Source: Alphaproteobacteria bacterium
GTDB lineage: Bacteria; Pseudomonadota; Alphaproteobacteria; Bin65
Direction: 5' to 3'
DNA: 64,000 bases
Assembly (NCBI GenBank): GCA_021776685.1
Contig: JAJFFJ010000017.1
Location: 62,001-126,000, forward strand
How positions within the stretch are numbered: position 1 is the stretch's first letter; each line of letters opens with the position of its first letter. Positions 49,665-58,614 of this stretch are shown here, piece after piece. The notes beneath the pieces are model-generated. The model did not search any database, had not been told where the DNA came from, and saw nothing but the letters and a program-made list of their open reading frames with translations. Both the position numbers and the translations under genes were made by a program.

Positions 49665-50924
49665 ATGACTGAGTCCGCCCCGGCCGCAGACCGCCGGTCT
49701 TTCGCCGCCCTCCGTGTAAAGGGTTCGGCACCCTATCTGCTGTTCACGGCGTTGGTGATGATGGCGGACAGCATGGAACACGTCATCAGCTACTGGGTGA
49801 TCTACAAGAAGTTCAACTCGCCTGAACTGGCGGGCTTTGCGGTGATCTCACACTGGGTGCCGTTTCTGCTGTTCTCGGTCTACACCGGCGCGCTGGCGGA
49901 CCGGTTCGACCCCCGCCGGGTGATCCAGTTCGGCATGCTGCTGTTCATCAGCGTTTCCGTCGGCTGGGGCGTCCTGATATCGACCGACCTGCTGGAGCAG
50001 TGGCACGCGGTCATCCTGCTCATCGTCCATGGCCTCGCCGGCGTGTTCTGGTCGCCGGCGGCGCAATTGCTGCTGCACGACATCGTCAAGCCGCAGCAAT
50101 TGCACAGCGGCGTCCGTCTGCTGGCCATGGCCCGCACGGTGGGGCTGTTGCTGGGCCCGGCGGTTGGCGGTCTGCTGTTGCTGGTGATAGGCCCGGCCAC
50201 GGGTCTGTTCCTGAATGCGCTACTCTACCTGCCGCTGATGATTTGGCTGTGGCGCGCGCCCTATGGGCCGAAATTCCGCACTGGCGACCAGCCCCGGCCA
50301 TCAACCGCGCGGGGTTTTGCCGATATCCTCGCAACCCTGCGTGCCATTCGCGGCAACACCACCATAATTTCGATGATCGCAATCGCCGGCGCCGCGTCCT
50401 TCTTCATCGGCTTCGCCTATCAGGCCCAGATGGGCGCCTACGCGGGGGCGCTGGGGCATGTGAATTCCAGCTTCGGTTACTCGATGTTGCTGGTCGCGAA
50501 TGCGTCGGGTGCCGTGATTGGCGGCTTTATCCTGGAATGGCGGAACCTGCTGCCGGCCCGGCCAGGCGTGGCTTTTATCCTCGTCGGCGTCTGGGCGGCG
50601 TGCCTGGGCGGCTTTGCCCTTACCTCCAGCTTCCCCGTGGCGCTGGTGCTGTTGTTCGTGGCCGGGTTTCTCTATCTGGCCTACACGTCTATGGCCCAGA
50701 CGCTGGTGCAGATTCACGCGCCGCCGGAAATGCGCGGCCGAGTCATCGGCGTCTACAGTATGGCCGCGCTCGGGCTGATGACCTTCAGCGGTATGACAAT
50801 CGGCTTGCTCGGTGGTGTGGTGGGTGTGCACTGGTCGCTTGGCGGCAGCGCCATCGCGCTGTTCGTTGTCACTCTGCTGCTGGCGCGGCTGACGTTGGGC
50901 GGCGGCAAACCAGCGGCGGCCTAG
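49665..50924 (+). CDS. MFS transporter (EntS/MFS_3-like)
   Basis: A 419-residue major facilitator with about 12 helices. VYTGALADRFDPRRVIQFGM is the cytoplasmic loop 2-3 motif (Gly-x3-Asp-Arg-x-Gly/Arg-Arg), and MARTVGLLLGPAVGGLLLLVIG is the helix with the antiporter-like GPxxGG pattern. Related proteins export siderophores or drugs, driven by protons. The gene follows the SDR remnant and its TAG shares CTAG with the stop of the small convergent gene. Substrate unknown. Confidence 0.88.
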   Translation: MTESAPAADRRSFAALRVKGSAPYLLFTALVMMADSMEHVISYWVIYKKFNSPELAGFAVISHWVPFLLFSVYTGALADRFDPRRVIQFGMLLFISVSVGWGVLISTDLLEQWHAVILLIVHGLAGVFWSPAAQLLLHDIVKPQQLHSGVRLLAMARTVGLLLGPAVGGLLLLVIGPATGLFLNALLYLPLMIWLWRAPYGPKFRTGDQPRPSTARGFADILATLRAIRGNTTIISMIAIAGAASFFIGFAYQAQMGAYAGALGHVNSSFGYSMLLVANASGAVIGGFILEWRNLLPARPGVAFILVGVWAACLGGFALTSSFPVALVLLFVAGFLYLAYTSMAQTLVQIHAPPEMRGRVIGVYSMAALGLMTFSGMTIGLLGGVVGVHWSLGGSAIALFVVTLLLARLTLGGGKPAAA

Positions 50925-51154
50925 TTGGCCTCACCGAGCCAGATCACCTTTTCAAGCGCGGCCGTCCAGGCGGCCACCTCGCTGTCCCAGCGCATTTCCT
51001 TGTGACCGCCAATGGGAAACCAGCCCCGGCCGTCCTCGGCGTCGCGGCGGTATTCCTCGAAGCCAAAGCTGCCGTCGGGGCGGCGGAAGAGGTCGACGCA
51101 GTGGCTGCCGTCCGGGTTGTTGACGGAACGGAGGACGAGGGGCTTTTCGCGCAT
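50921..51154 (-). CDS. conserved small hypothetical protein, 77 residues
   Basis: A 77-residue soluble protein with GSHCVDLFRRPDGSFGFEEYRRD near the middle and GRGWFPIGGHKEMRWDSEVAAW towards the end; aromatic-rich. Similar small proteins occur next to acyl-CoA dehydrogenase genes in alphaproteobacteria, to my memory, but I cannot name a family. It is 6 bases downstream of the acyl-CoA dehydrogenase stop in the same direction and is probably co-transcribed. Confidence 0.65.
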   Translation of the reverse strand: MREKPLVLRSVNNPDGSHCVDLFRRPDGSFGFEEYRRDAEDGRGWFPIGGHKEMRWDSEVAAWTAALEKVIWLGEAN

Positions 51155-51160
51155 CTCTGG

Positions 51161-52297
51161 CTACCGGCCGGCCAGGATTTCCCGGCCGATGACCAGCTTC
51201 TGGATCTCGTTGGTGCCTTCGTAAATCTTGTAGATGCGGCAGTCGCGGTAGAGTTTTTCGACAACGCCGTGGCAAAATCCGCTGCCGCCGTGGATCTGCA
51301 CGGCGTCGGAGCAGACCTCCTCGGCCATCTGGGTCGCATAGAGCTTCGCCATGCTTGCGGCTTTGAGCGACGGTTCGCCCGCATCCTTGAGTCGCGCCGC
51401 GTGCAGGGTCATCTGGTGGCCGCATTCGACCTTGGTCGCCATCTCCGCGAGCATGAAGGTGATCGCCTGATGCTCGATGATCGGCTTGCCGAAGGTAACC
51501 CTTTCCCGGGCATACTCGACCGCTGTTTCATAGGCGGCCCGCGCCGCGCCCACGGCCTGGGCCGCCACGCCCACCCGACCGCCTTCCAGATAGGCGAGCG
51601 CGATGCGGTAACCGTTGCCTTCACCGCCTATCAGGCAGTCGTCATCCACTTCAATGTCCTCGAACACCAACTCTGCCGTATCGCAGGTGCGATGGCCCAG
51701 TTTTTGCTCCAGCCGCGCCACCTGGTAGCCGGGGGTATCCGTGGGTACGAAAAAGCAGGAGATGCCGCCCTTGCCGGCGTCCGGATCCGTGACGGCAATG
51801 ACCATGCAGACATCGGCGGTCTGCCCGGCGGTGATGAATTGTTTGCGGCCGTTGATCACCCAGCCCCGGTTTCCCTTGCGGGTAGCGCGGGTTTTGAGGG
51901 CCGACGCGTCGGAGCCGGCTTGGGGCTCGGTCAGGGCAAAGGCGCCCAGTTGCTGTCCGGTGGCGAGCGGGCGGAGGAAGCGCTCCTTCTGCGCCTCCGT
52001 GCCGTGATCCACCAGGGAGGCGCAGATCGGCGAATTGACGGCATTCATCATGTTGCAGAGGCCGCCGTCTGCACCGGAGATTTCCTGGGTGAGAAGGGCA
52101 TAGGAGACGAAGTCCGCTCCTACGCCGCCCCATTCCGGCGGCGTCAGCATGCCCATGAAGCCGAGTGCGCCCATTTTTCTTAGGGTCTCGACCGGAACAT
52201 GGCCATCGCGGTCCCAATCCAGCGCGTGGGGGGATATTTCAGTGCGCGCGAAGCTGCGGGCGAGGTCGTGAATCTTGGCTTGCTCTTCGGTCAGCAT
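51161..52297 (-). CDS. acyl-CoA dehydrogenase
   Basis: A 378-residue FAD enzyme that makes the alpha-beta double bond in acyl-CoA. N-terminal helical domain about 1-120; LGAFALTEPQAGSDASALKT is the family signature around the flavin and substrate; the middle beta domain has KQFITAGQTADVCMVIAVT. C-terminal YRDCRIYKIYEGTNEIQKL contains the base Glu in the short-chain position. The ATG at 52297 gives normal family length. It lies between the HPr gene (upstream) and the 77-residue gene. Confidence 0.93.
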   Translation of the reverse strand: MLTEEQAKIHDLARSFARTEISPHALDWDRDGHVPVETLRKMGALGFMGMLTPPEWGGVGADFVSYALLTQEISGADGGLCNMMNAVNSPICASLVDHGTEAQKERFLRPLATGQQLGAFALTEPQAGSDASALKTRATRKGNRGWVINGRKQFITAGQTADVCMVIAVTDPDAGKGGISCFFVPTDTPGYQVARLEQKLGHRTCDTAELVFEDIEVDDDCLIGGEGNGYRIALAYLEGGRVGVAAQAVGAARAAYETAVEYARERVTFGKPIIEHQAITFMLAEMATKVECGHQMTLHAARLKDAGEPSLKAASMAKLYATQMAEEVCSDAVQIHGGSGFCHGVVEKLYRDCRIYKIYEGTNEIQKLVIGREILAGR

Positions 52298-52332
52298 GGT
52301 TTTCCCCCGCCGGTTCTGATTTCGATTCCGAC

Positions 52333-52629
52333 TCAGGCGTTCGACAGTTCCTCGCCAAATCCGCCGGTCACCAGCGCCGCCAGTGATTCGATGGCGATTT
52401 GCGCATCTTCGCCCCTGGCTGAGAGTTCCACCTCCATGCCCGGCGCTGCCGCCAGCATCATCAACCCCATGATCGACAGGGCTGAGACCGTAATGCCGGC
52501 CCTGCTCACTGTCACCTCGGCCTGAAACTGCGCCGCCATCTGTGCCAGCTTTGCGGCGGCGCGGGCGTGCAGCCCCTTCTGATTTGTGATCCCGACGGTG
52601 CGGACAACAGGTCCCGCGCTGTCGTTCAT
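52333..52629 (-). CDS. ptsH: HPr family phosphocarrier protein
   Basis: A 98-residue HPr-type protein. The phosphorylated histidine is His21 in NQKGLHARAAAKLAQMA. The regulatory serine corresponds to Ser52 in SALSIMGLMMLAA, the site targeted by HPr kinase/phosphorylase; hprK is in the same locus. In alphaproteobacteria it acts in regulation, passing phosphate between EI-Ntr and EIIA proteins rather than importing sugar. Its start overlaps the EIIA(Man) gene by ATGA. Confidence 0.93.
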   Translation of the reverse strand: MNDSAGPVVRTVGITNQKGLHARAAAKLAQMAAQFQAEVTVSRAGITVSALSIMGLMMLAAAPGMEVELSARGEDAQIAIESLAALVTGGFGEELSNA

Positions 52630-53033
52630 TGAGCGGTCTCGCCCAACAGCGCGCTTGCCACATTTATATATTTGCGGCCGGCTTCCTGGGCCGCCGCAAC
52701 CGCCCCGGCCAGATCGTCCTTTTCACGCTCGGAGGCAATCTTGATCAGCAGCGGCAAGTTGATGCCGGCGACCACTTCCACCTTGTCGTCTTCCATCACG
52801 GAAATTGCCAGGTTGGACGGCGTGCCGCCAAACATGTCCGTCAACAGCACGACGCCAGCGCCGTCGTCCACTTTTTTGACGGCGGAAATGATATCGGCGC
52901 GGCGCGCCTCCATGTCATCGTCCGGGCCAATGCAGACGGTGGCCACGTTTTGCTGCGGGCCGACCACGTGTTCCAGCGCAGCGATAAATTCGTCTGCCAG
53001 GCGGCCATGGGTGACAAGCACCATTCCGATCAT
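52626..53033 (-). CDS. PTS EIIA component, mannose family
   Basis: A 135-residue EIIA(Man)-type protein. The active histidine is His9 in MVLVTHGRLADEFIAALEH; VVLLTDMFGGTPSNLAISVM is the second conserved stretch. In alphaproteobacteria this soluble protein (often named PtsM or ManX) has no membrane partner nearby and is believed to be regulatory. GGGAG precedes the ATG at 53033, which is preferred to a longer frame. Translationally coupled with the HPr gene. Confidence 0.92.
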   Translation of the reverse strand: MIGMVLVTHGRLADEFIAALEHVVGPQQNVATVCIGPDDDMEARRADIISAVKKVDDGAGVVLLTDMFGGTPSNLAISVMEDDKVEVVAGINLPLLIKIASEREKDDLAGAVAAAQEAGRKYINVASALLGETAQ

Positions 53034-53158
53034 TGTCGATCTCCCGTCCAGCGGCGTCCTGTAAGCCAATCAACCAACAGATGCCGCCGTTGGCTGAACC
53101 CTAGGCGGCAGGTTGCGCCATGGGCAATCGCCGTGCGGCGCGGCGTATGGCCACAAAC

Positions 53159-54109
53159 TCAGCCCGGCTCCTGCGTTTTTGTTTCAGCTGCAGGCAACGC
53201 GTCCAGTTCCCTATGGCGGACTTCTGCGGGAAAATCCTGTTCCCCCAGCCAGGCCGACAGCAGCTCTGCAACAAATACGGAGCGATGACGGCCACCCGTG
53301 CAGCCCATGGCGATGGTCAAATAGCTCTTTCCCTCTGCCCGGTAGCGGGGCAGCAGCGGTGCGAGCAGGCCCTTGAGGTGTTCGAGGAAAGCGTCGAAAT
53401 CCGGATCCTCACGGACATAGGCGGCTACGGTTGCATCTTTGCCGGTCAGGGTCCGAAGGGCGTCTTCATAGAAGGGGTTGCGCAGGAAACGCACATCAAA
53501 GACCAGATCAGCCTGGCGCGGCACGCCCTTGCCGTAGGCGAAGGACACCACAGAGACGATCATGCTGTGGGCGCTGTCGGAGGTGAACATTTGCCGGATA
53601 ACGCGCCGCAGGCCATGTTCATTCAGGTCGGTGGTGTCGACCGCCTGATCGGCATAGTCGCGCAGGCCACTCATGATGCGCCGCTCTTCCGCCAGGCCTT
53701 CGGCGACCGTCCTGTCAGAGGCCAGCGGGTGCCGGCGCCGGGTACTGGAATAGCGTTGCTCGAGCACCAAGTCGTCGCAATCCAGAAAAAGCAGCCGGAC
53801 ATCGATGTCGGTCCGGGTAATCAGCGTCTTCAGCCGCTCCTCCAGGGAGGCGCCGGCGAGATCGCGATTGCGGGCATCGACGCAGATGGCCAGCGGCCGC
53901 TGGGATACGGCATCAGAGGAGACCAGATAGGGGAGCAGGCTGAGGGGCAGGTTGTCGACGACTTCGTAGCCCAGGTCTTCGAGCGCACCCAGCGCGGCCG
54001 ATTTGCCGGCGCCGGACATGCCGGTGACGATCAGCAAACGGGGCTTGCCGCTGTCCGGCGCGTCGCCGTCTTTTTCGCTGTCCTGAGCCTCTTTGATCGT
54101 GCCGTCCAT
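53159..54109 (-). CDS. rapZ: RNase adapter protein RapZ
   Basis: A 316-residue P-loop protein. LIVTGMSGAGKSAALGALED is the Walker A region, LLFLDCDDLVLEQRYSSTRRRHPLA gives the family middle (in parts), and TIAMGCTGGRHRSVFVAE the C-terminal domain. RapZ of enterobacteria binds small RNA GlmZ and controls glucosamine-6-phosphate synthesis; in alphaproteobacteria no GlmZ is known and the target is open. Location between hprK and the PTS genes is conserved, but here an AEC transporter gene is placed between rapZ and hprK. Confidence 0.93.
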   Translation of the reverse strand: MDGTIKEAQDSEKDGDAPDSGKPRLLIVTGMSGAGKSAALGALEDLGYEVVDNLPLSLLPYLVSSDAVSQRPLAICVDARNRDLAGASLEERLKTLITRTDIDVRLLFLDCDDLVLEQRYSSTRRRHPLASDRTVAEGLAEERRIMSGLRDYADQAVDTTDLNEHGLRRVIRQMFTSDSAHSMIVSVVSFAYGKGVPRQADLVFDVRFLRNPFYEDALRTLTGKDATVAAYVREDPDFDAFLEHLKGLLAPLLPRYRAEGKSYLTIAMGCTGGRHRSVFVAELLSAWLGEQDFPAEVRHRELDALPAAETKTQEPG

Positions 54110-54286
54110 CGCTTGTTCCGCGCCGCGGGCAAAGGGCCTGCCAATGCCCCTATATGCGGCGGGCCCGGCGTGGGCGCAAGGGGGCTATGTGCCTGCCGCC
54201 GGTGGTCGGGCATTTCCCCCTGCCTGAATTGCCACTAGGGTCCGGCCTTCGGGTCACGGGGAAACTGCCTGGGGGGAGCCGCCTGG

Positions 54287-55183
54287 ATGTGGGGCCAGCT
54301 TTTCGACGTCATTGCGCCGGTCATTATGATCGCGGGGCTGGGCTATTTCTGGGCGCGGATCGGCCTGCCGTTCGAGCCGAAGATGCTGACGCCGTTGATC
54401 ATGTATGTGGGCGCGCCCTGCCTGATTGTCTCGACCCTGACGCGGTTAAAAGTCAGCCCTGCCGCCTTCGGCGAAGTGGCCGGTGCTGCGATATTGGCGG
54501 TCTTCTGCTTCCTGGCGATCGGTTTTCTGGTGTTGCGGGTCGCGCGATTGTCCGTACCCACCTATCTGCCGGGGCTGACGCTCCCCAATGTGGGCAATAT
54601 GGGGCTGCCGTTGGCGCTGTTTGCCTTCGGCGACGTGGGCCTGGCCTATGGCATCGCTATCTTCACGGTGATGTCGTTCAGCCAGTTCACCATTGGTGTG
54701 GCGCTCAATTCGGGTAGTTTTTCGGTGCGGCTGCTGTTGCGGACACCCCTGATCTATGCGGTGGCGCTCGCTATGGTGCTGATGCTGACCGAGACGTCGC
54801 CGCCGGCCTTTGTCCAGAATACATTGAACGTCTTGGGCGCCATGACAATCCCGCTCATGCTGATGGCCATGGGGGTTGCGCTTGCGTCGCTCAAGGTGGC
54901 TTCCATCGGGCGCAGTGTGGCGCTGTCGGCATTGCGATTGGGCATGGGATTTGGCGTGGCGTTGGGACTGGTGGCGCTGTTCGGGCTTGAGGGCGCGGCC
55001 CGAGGTGTTGTGATCATCCAGTGCACCATGCCGGTGGCAGTGTTCAATTTCCTGTTCGCCGCGCACTACGACAACAATCCGGAAGAGGTGGCCGGTTTTG
55101 TGGTGACCTCTGTGCTGATGTGTTTTCTGATCCTGCCCCTGGTGGTGGCGGTCGCGCTCGACCCGGGACTGCTGGGTATCTAG
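54287..55183 (+). CDS. AEC (auxin efflux carrier) family transporter
   Basis: A 298-residue membrane protein with about 8-10 helices, such as FDVIAPVIMIAGLGYFWARI, AILAVFCFLAIGFLVLRVA and LPGLTLPNVGNMGLPLALFAFG; the last, with the Asn-Pro-Asn/Gly region, is typical of AEC carriers. Related bacterial proteins export malonate, malate or other acids. It is on the opposite strand to the surrounding rapZ and hprK genes and interrupts a gene order that is otherwise conserved. Its stop shares CTAG with hprK. Confidence 0.87.
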   Translation: MWGQLFDVIAPVIMIAGLGYFWARIGLPFEPKMLTPLIMYVGAPCLIVSTLTRLKVSPAAFGEVAGAAILAVFCFLAIGFLVLRVARLSVPTYLPGLTLPNVGNMGLPLALFAFGDVGLAYGIAIFTVMSFSQFTIGVALNSGSFSVRLLLRTPLIYAVALAMVLMLTETSPPAFVQNTLNVLGAMTIPLMLMAMGVALASLKVASIGRSVALSALRLGMGFGVALGLVALFGLEGAARGVVIIQCTMPVAVFNFLFAAHYDNNPEEVAGFVVTSVLMCFLILPLVVAVALDPGLLGI

Positions 55184-55626
55184 CGGTTCAGCATCGCAAT
55201 CGCCTGCCGAACCTTGGCCGGTGCGGAGGCTTCAAATGGCGCCAGCACCATGACCGGCAGGTCAACCGACCGTTGGCCTTTTCTGGTGCCCTCACCGGCG
55301 ACTTCTACCGCTTCGGTCTGCGGCTCGGGCAGCCGTGGCACCAAGTCCGGCGCCACCAGATCCACCAACAGCATGAGGCGCGCCGGTGATGTTGGCTGTT
55401 CGATGATACCCACGCCGCGCACTTCGAGAAGATTGGCGAGAGCGTCGGGCGCGGCGGCTCTGATCTTGCCGTCGATCACTTCCAGAACAACCTGATCGTC
55501 TGCGACCAGCGCCGCCCCTGCCTCGATCAGGCGCAGCGCCAGATCGGATTTGCCGCTGCCCGACGGACCACGAAACAATACGCCCGCGCCGTCGATGGCG
55601 ATGCAGGTTCCATGGACCAGCAGCAT
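55180..55626 (-). CDS. hprK: HPr kinase/phosphorylase, short alphaproteobacterial form
   Basis: A 148-residue protein consisting only of the catalytic domain of HprK. Walker A is LFRGPSGSGKSDLALRLIEAG, and the family loop ALVADDQVVLEV and the signature LEVRGVGIIE follow. The N-terminal domain of the Firmicutes enzyme is missing, as in other alphaproteobacteria. It phosphorylates HPr on serine and can remove it. Neighbours chvG and chvI upstream suggest that the two-component system and PTS are co-transcribed. Confidence 0.93.
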   Translation of the reverse strand: MLLVHGTCIAIDGAGVLFRGPSGSGKSDLALRLIEAGAALVADDQVVLEVIDGKIRAAAPDALANLLEVRGVGIIEQPTSPARLMLLVDLVAPDLVPRLPEPQTEAVEVAGEGTRKGQRSVDLPVMVLAPFEASAPAKVRQAIAMLNR

Positions 55627-55643
55627 GTTACGGGTCGGGCGTG

Positions 55644-57374
55644 TCAGCGCGAGCGGGGCAGGCGAATAACGAAGCGCGCGCCGGTCACTACGCCGTCCTC
55701 GCCGGTGATGTTCTCGGCATAGATTTCGCCGCCCAGCGCATCGACGATCTGGCGCGAAATGCTCAGCCCCAGGCCGGAGTGGTTGCCGAATGCTTCGCCC
55801 GCTGGCCGCTCTGTATAGAAGCGGTCGAAGATCGCGCCCAGTTTGCCTTCGGGGATGCCGGGGCCTTGGTCCTCGACAGTCACCACCTGCTCGCCGCCGT
55901 CCTGGGCAGCGGAAATCCGTATCTCGCCGTCGGGCGGGCTGAAGGACAGCGCGTTCTGGATCAGGTTGTCGAATACCTGCATCAGCCGGTCTTCCACGGC
56001 CAGCGCGAACAGCGGCTCGTCTTCCAGGTTCAACTTCAGCCGAGGCCCTAGATTCTCTTCCGCGTCGCGGGTGGATACCTGGACGTCGATCAGGGTCCGC
56101 AACAGGTGAGCGATATCTACCGGTCCTGTGATGACACGGGACATTTCTGCATCCAACCGGGACGAGCGGGATATGTCGGTGATCAGCCGGTCCAGCCGCT
56201 CCACGTCGTGTTGGATGACTTCCATGAGCTTTTTCTGCCGCTCGGGATCACTCACCTTGGCAGCGGTCTCCACGGCGCTGCGCACGGATGACAACGGGTT
56301 CTTGATCTCGTGGGAGACGTCTGCGGCAAAGCCCTCAATGGCGTCGAGGCGGGCCCAGAGTTCAGATGTCAGGTCGCGCAAAGCGCCGGACAGATCGCCG
56401 ATCTCGTCCCGGCGGTCGGTGAAATCGGGGATCGACACGCTGCGCTTCTGACGGTGACGCATGGCTTCCGCTGCCGCCGCCAACCGGTTGATTGGCCGCG
56501 CGATCGACCGTGACAGGTAGAAGGACAGGAGCAGCGTCGTGAACAGGATCACCGCAAAAATCTGCATGATGTCCAGCCGTGTCTCGCGCACGTTGGCATC
56601 CACGCTCTGGCTGGAAATCGAGACCATCAGCGCGCCATAAACCCGCTTGTAGCGTTGCACCGGCACCGCATAGGACAGGATCAGGTGGCCCGTTTGCGCG
56701 CGCCGGATAAAGCTGCGCGATTCACCCTTCAGCGCTGCCTGGACTTCACTGAAGTCGGATGCCTTGAAGACCTTTTTCTCTACATACAACGGGGTCTCGT
56801 CGCGGGTACTGGAGAGCAGTAGGAAGAACCAGTCATAGACGCCGACCACTGCGGATGTCAGCCAGCCCGGCTCTTCCGCGGGCGCCGGCAGCTTCTCCTC
56901 GCGGATGTTGCGGCCCTGCTTCTTGCGCGTGTCGGCAATCAGGGTGCCGTCAGTCTTGAAGATACGCACCCGCACGCGGGTGGGCGTCACCAACTGCTTG
57001 ATGACCCAGTCAGCCACACGCACGTCGATCTGCTGCTCCTTCGCCGGGCCGGAAGGGACCGGAATGGCCGTTTCGCCCATGGCCCTGGTAAAGATGCGCG
57101 CCTGGGTGCCGAGCGACACCAGCTCCTGCTGAATCAGGCTGCGCTCGTAACTCCCCACATACAGCAGGCCCCCCAGAAGTGTGGCCACAGGAAATATGTT
57201 GAGGGCGATGATGGACAGGGTCAGCCGCGAAAAGCGCCGGCCGCCACGCGGAACCCTGGGAGGCTGTTGCCGGTTGGGGTTGCGGCCCTCAGCCTCTGGC
57301 TCGGGCAGGGGCGTTGCTGCCGGCGTTTCGATCGCCGGCAACTCGGTCTGCAGTTCTTTTGCGGGACCGTCCAT
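55644..57374 (-). CDS. chvG: sensor histidine kinase ChvG
   Basis: A 576-residue membrane kinase. Helix 1 (SIIALNIFPVATLLGGLLYVG, about 53-73, in parts) and helix 2 (IMQIFAVILFTTLLLSFYL, about 260) enclose a periplasmic sensor domain. HAMP follows (SIARPINRLAAAAEAM); the phospho-acceptor is His355 in ADVSHEIKNPLSSV; and the ATPase domain has NLIQNALSFSPPDG, VEDQGPGIPE and GLGLSISRQIV. ChvG senses acid and envelope conditions and pairs with ChvI. 37 bases after chvI. Confidence 0.93.
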   Translation of the reverse strand: MDGPAKELQTELPAIETPAATPLPEPEAEGRNPNRQQPPRVPRGGRRFSRLTLSIIALNIFPVATLLGGLLYVGSYERSLIQQELVSLGTQARIFTRAMGETAIPVPSGPAKEQQIDVRVADWVIKQLVTPTRVRVRIFKTDGTLIADTRKKQGRNIREEKLPAPAEEPGWLTSAVVGVYDWFFLLLSSTRDETPLYVEKKVFKASDFSEVQAALKGESRSFIRRAQTGHLILSYAVPVQRYKRVYGALMVSISSQSVDANVRETRLDIMQIFAVILFTTLLLSFYLSRSIARPINRLAAAAEAMRHRQKRSVSIPDFTDRRDEIGDLSGALRDLTSELWARLDAIEGFAADVSHEIKNPLSSVRSAVETAAKVSDPERQKKLMEVIQHDVERLDRLITDISRSSRLDAEMSRVITGPVDIAHLLRTLIDVQVSTRDAEENLGPRLKLNLEDEPLFALAVEDRLMQVFDNLIQNALSFSPPDGEIRISAAQDGGEQVVTVEDQGPGIPEGKLGAIFDRFYTERPAGEAFGNHSGLGLSISRQIVDALGGEIYAENITGEDGVVTGARFVIRLPRSR

Positions 57375-57411
57375 CCCCGGAGTGACTCCCTGCTAGCCCC
57401 TTTGGGCGGGC

Positions 57412-58113
57412 CTAGCCCTCTGAGTAGCGGTAACCGATGCCGTAGAGTGTTTCGATCTTGTCGAAGTCGTCATCCACCTGCTTGAACTTCTTGCGCAGGC
57501 GCTTGATGTGACTGTCGATGGTCCGGTCATCCACATAGATATTCTCGCCATAGGCCGCATCCATCAACTGGTCACGGCTTTTCACATGGCCTGGCCGGGC
57601 GGCGAGAGACTGCAGGATCAGGAATTCCGTGACCGTCAACTGCACGGGCGCTTCTTTCCAGGTGCAGAGATGGCGGTCCGGATCCATGACCAGTTCGCCG
57701 CGCACGATGACCTTCTCAGCACTCTCCGACTTGTCGCCATTGGCAACGACGTCCGACCGGCGCAGGATCGCGCGAATCCGCTCGATCAGCAGGCGCTGGG
57801 AGAAGGGCTTGGTAATATAGTCATCTGCGCCCATGCGCAGGCCCAACACCTCGTCAATCTCGTCGTCTTTCGACGTCAGAAAGATGACGGGCATCTTGGT
57901 CGAGCCCCGCAGGCGGCTCAGCAACTCCATGCCGTCCATGCGCGGCATCTTAATGTCCAGAATGGCCAGATCTACCGGACGGCTGTTCAGGCCATCCAGT
58001 GCATCGGCGCCGTCGCTGTATGTGCGCACGGCAAATCCCTCGGCCTCCAGGGCCATGGAAACCGATGTCAGGATGTTCTTGTCGTCGTCAACAAGCGCGA
58101 TCGTATGGCGCAT
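57412..58113 (-). CDS. chvI: response regulator ChvI
   Basis: A 233-residue OmpR-type regulator. The receiver (1-120) has acidic residues at the start of [15 protein letters not shown], the phosphorylated Asp53 in [14 protein letters not shown], and KPF at about 104. The C-terminal winged helix includes [21 protein letters not shown] and [14 protein letters not shown]. In Sinorhizobium and Agrobacterium ChvI controls envelope, motility and central metabolism. Divergent from the riboswitch-tonB unit, with about 180 bases between. Confidence 0.95.
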   Translation of the reverse strand: MRHTIALVDDDKNILTSVSMALEAEGFAVRTYSDGADALDGLNSRPVDLAILDIKMPRMDGMELLSRLRGSTKMPVIFLTSKDDEIDEVLGLRMGADDYITKPFSQRLLIERIRAILRRSDVVANGDKSESAEKVIVRGELVMDPDRHLCTWKEAPVQLTVTEFLILQSLAARPGHVKSRDQLMDAAYGENIYVDDRTIDSHIKRLRKKFKQVDDDFDKIETLYGIGYRYSEG

Positions 58114-58294
58114 GAAGACACCCCTCTCAAAAAATGCGGCAACGTCATTAAGCGTTTACGTGCCGAGTTGGGCCATATTGGGACTGGAGCACGGCAATAT
58201 TACGTTAAATATAAACCATTTACGGAAGGTTGCCACGGGCAGTGCCGCAGTGCAGCACGATTGACCTGTGCGCAACACACGCCTAGGCTTGTCT

Positions 58295-58484
58295 CAGGTG
58301 GTCAAAACGCTTGTGAATGCAGGCGTTAGAGGGAATGCGGAAGGCGCACATCCACCATGGTGTGCGTTCAGCCGCAGCTGCCCCCGCAACTGTAAGCGGT
58401 GAGCCACGGGCCATTTTGCCACTGGGAAATCCCGGGAAGGCGGCCCGGACGCACTGATCCGCGAGCCAGGAAACCTGCCACCTG
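58295..58484 (+). ncRNA. cobalamin riboswitch
   Basis: An AdoCbl-type aptamer. The closing stem is CAGGTGG (58295-58301) with CCACCTG (58478-58484). Conserved core elements in order are GAGGGAATGCGGAAG, the invariant GCCCCCGCAACTGTAAGCG, GCCACTGGGAAATCCCGGGAAGG-like region, and the B12 box GCGAGCCAGGAAACCTGCC (58461-58479). Binding of cobalamin would normally lower expression of the gene downstream, here tonB. It is close to the divergent chvI gene. Confidence 0.93.
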
Positions 58485-58555
58485 AAGTCGTCACCCGCCG
58501 CTCCACGGGGTGTGGTTCGGGGCGCTCTGTGGCCTTGCCATGTCGTTAGCGGTGA

Positions 58556-58581
58556 CGGGGCGGACCGGTTGGTCCGTCGCC
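58556..58581 (+). promoter_or_regulatory. hairpin in the riboswitch expression platform
   Basis: GGACC-GGTT-GGTCC with flanking GGGC/GCCC makes a strong stem 70 bases past the aptamer and 34 bases before the tonB start. AGCGGTGACG just before it can also pair with CGTCACCCGCCGCT after the aptamer. No T-tract, so control may be on translation or through Rho. The exact switch is inferred. Confidence 0.4.
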
Positions 58582-58614
58582 CGGCAACGATATCGTAAGG
58601 AATGGCGCAGGCGG

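Noticed and set aside
50000-52183. 727-codon open frame overlapping MFS and antisense to acyl-CoA dehydrogenase
   Set aside because: Runs through two well-identified genes in other frames; an artefact of high GC with few stop codons.
58141-58220. CtrA full box upstream of chvI
   Set aside because: TTAA motifs occur at about 58148 and 58205 but not at 7-base spacing.
58510-58614. Earlier start of tonB at 58510
   Set aside because: Would place 35 codons in the riboswitch expression platform without a ribosome binding site; the N-terminal helix and family start agree better with ATG 58615.
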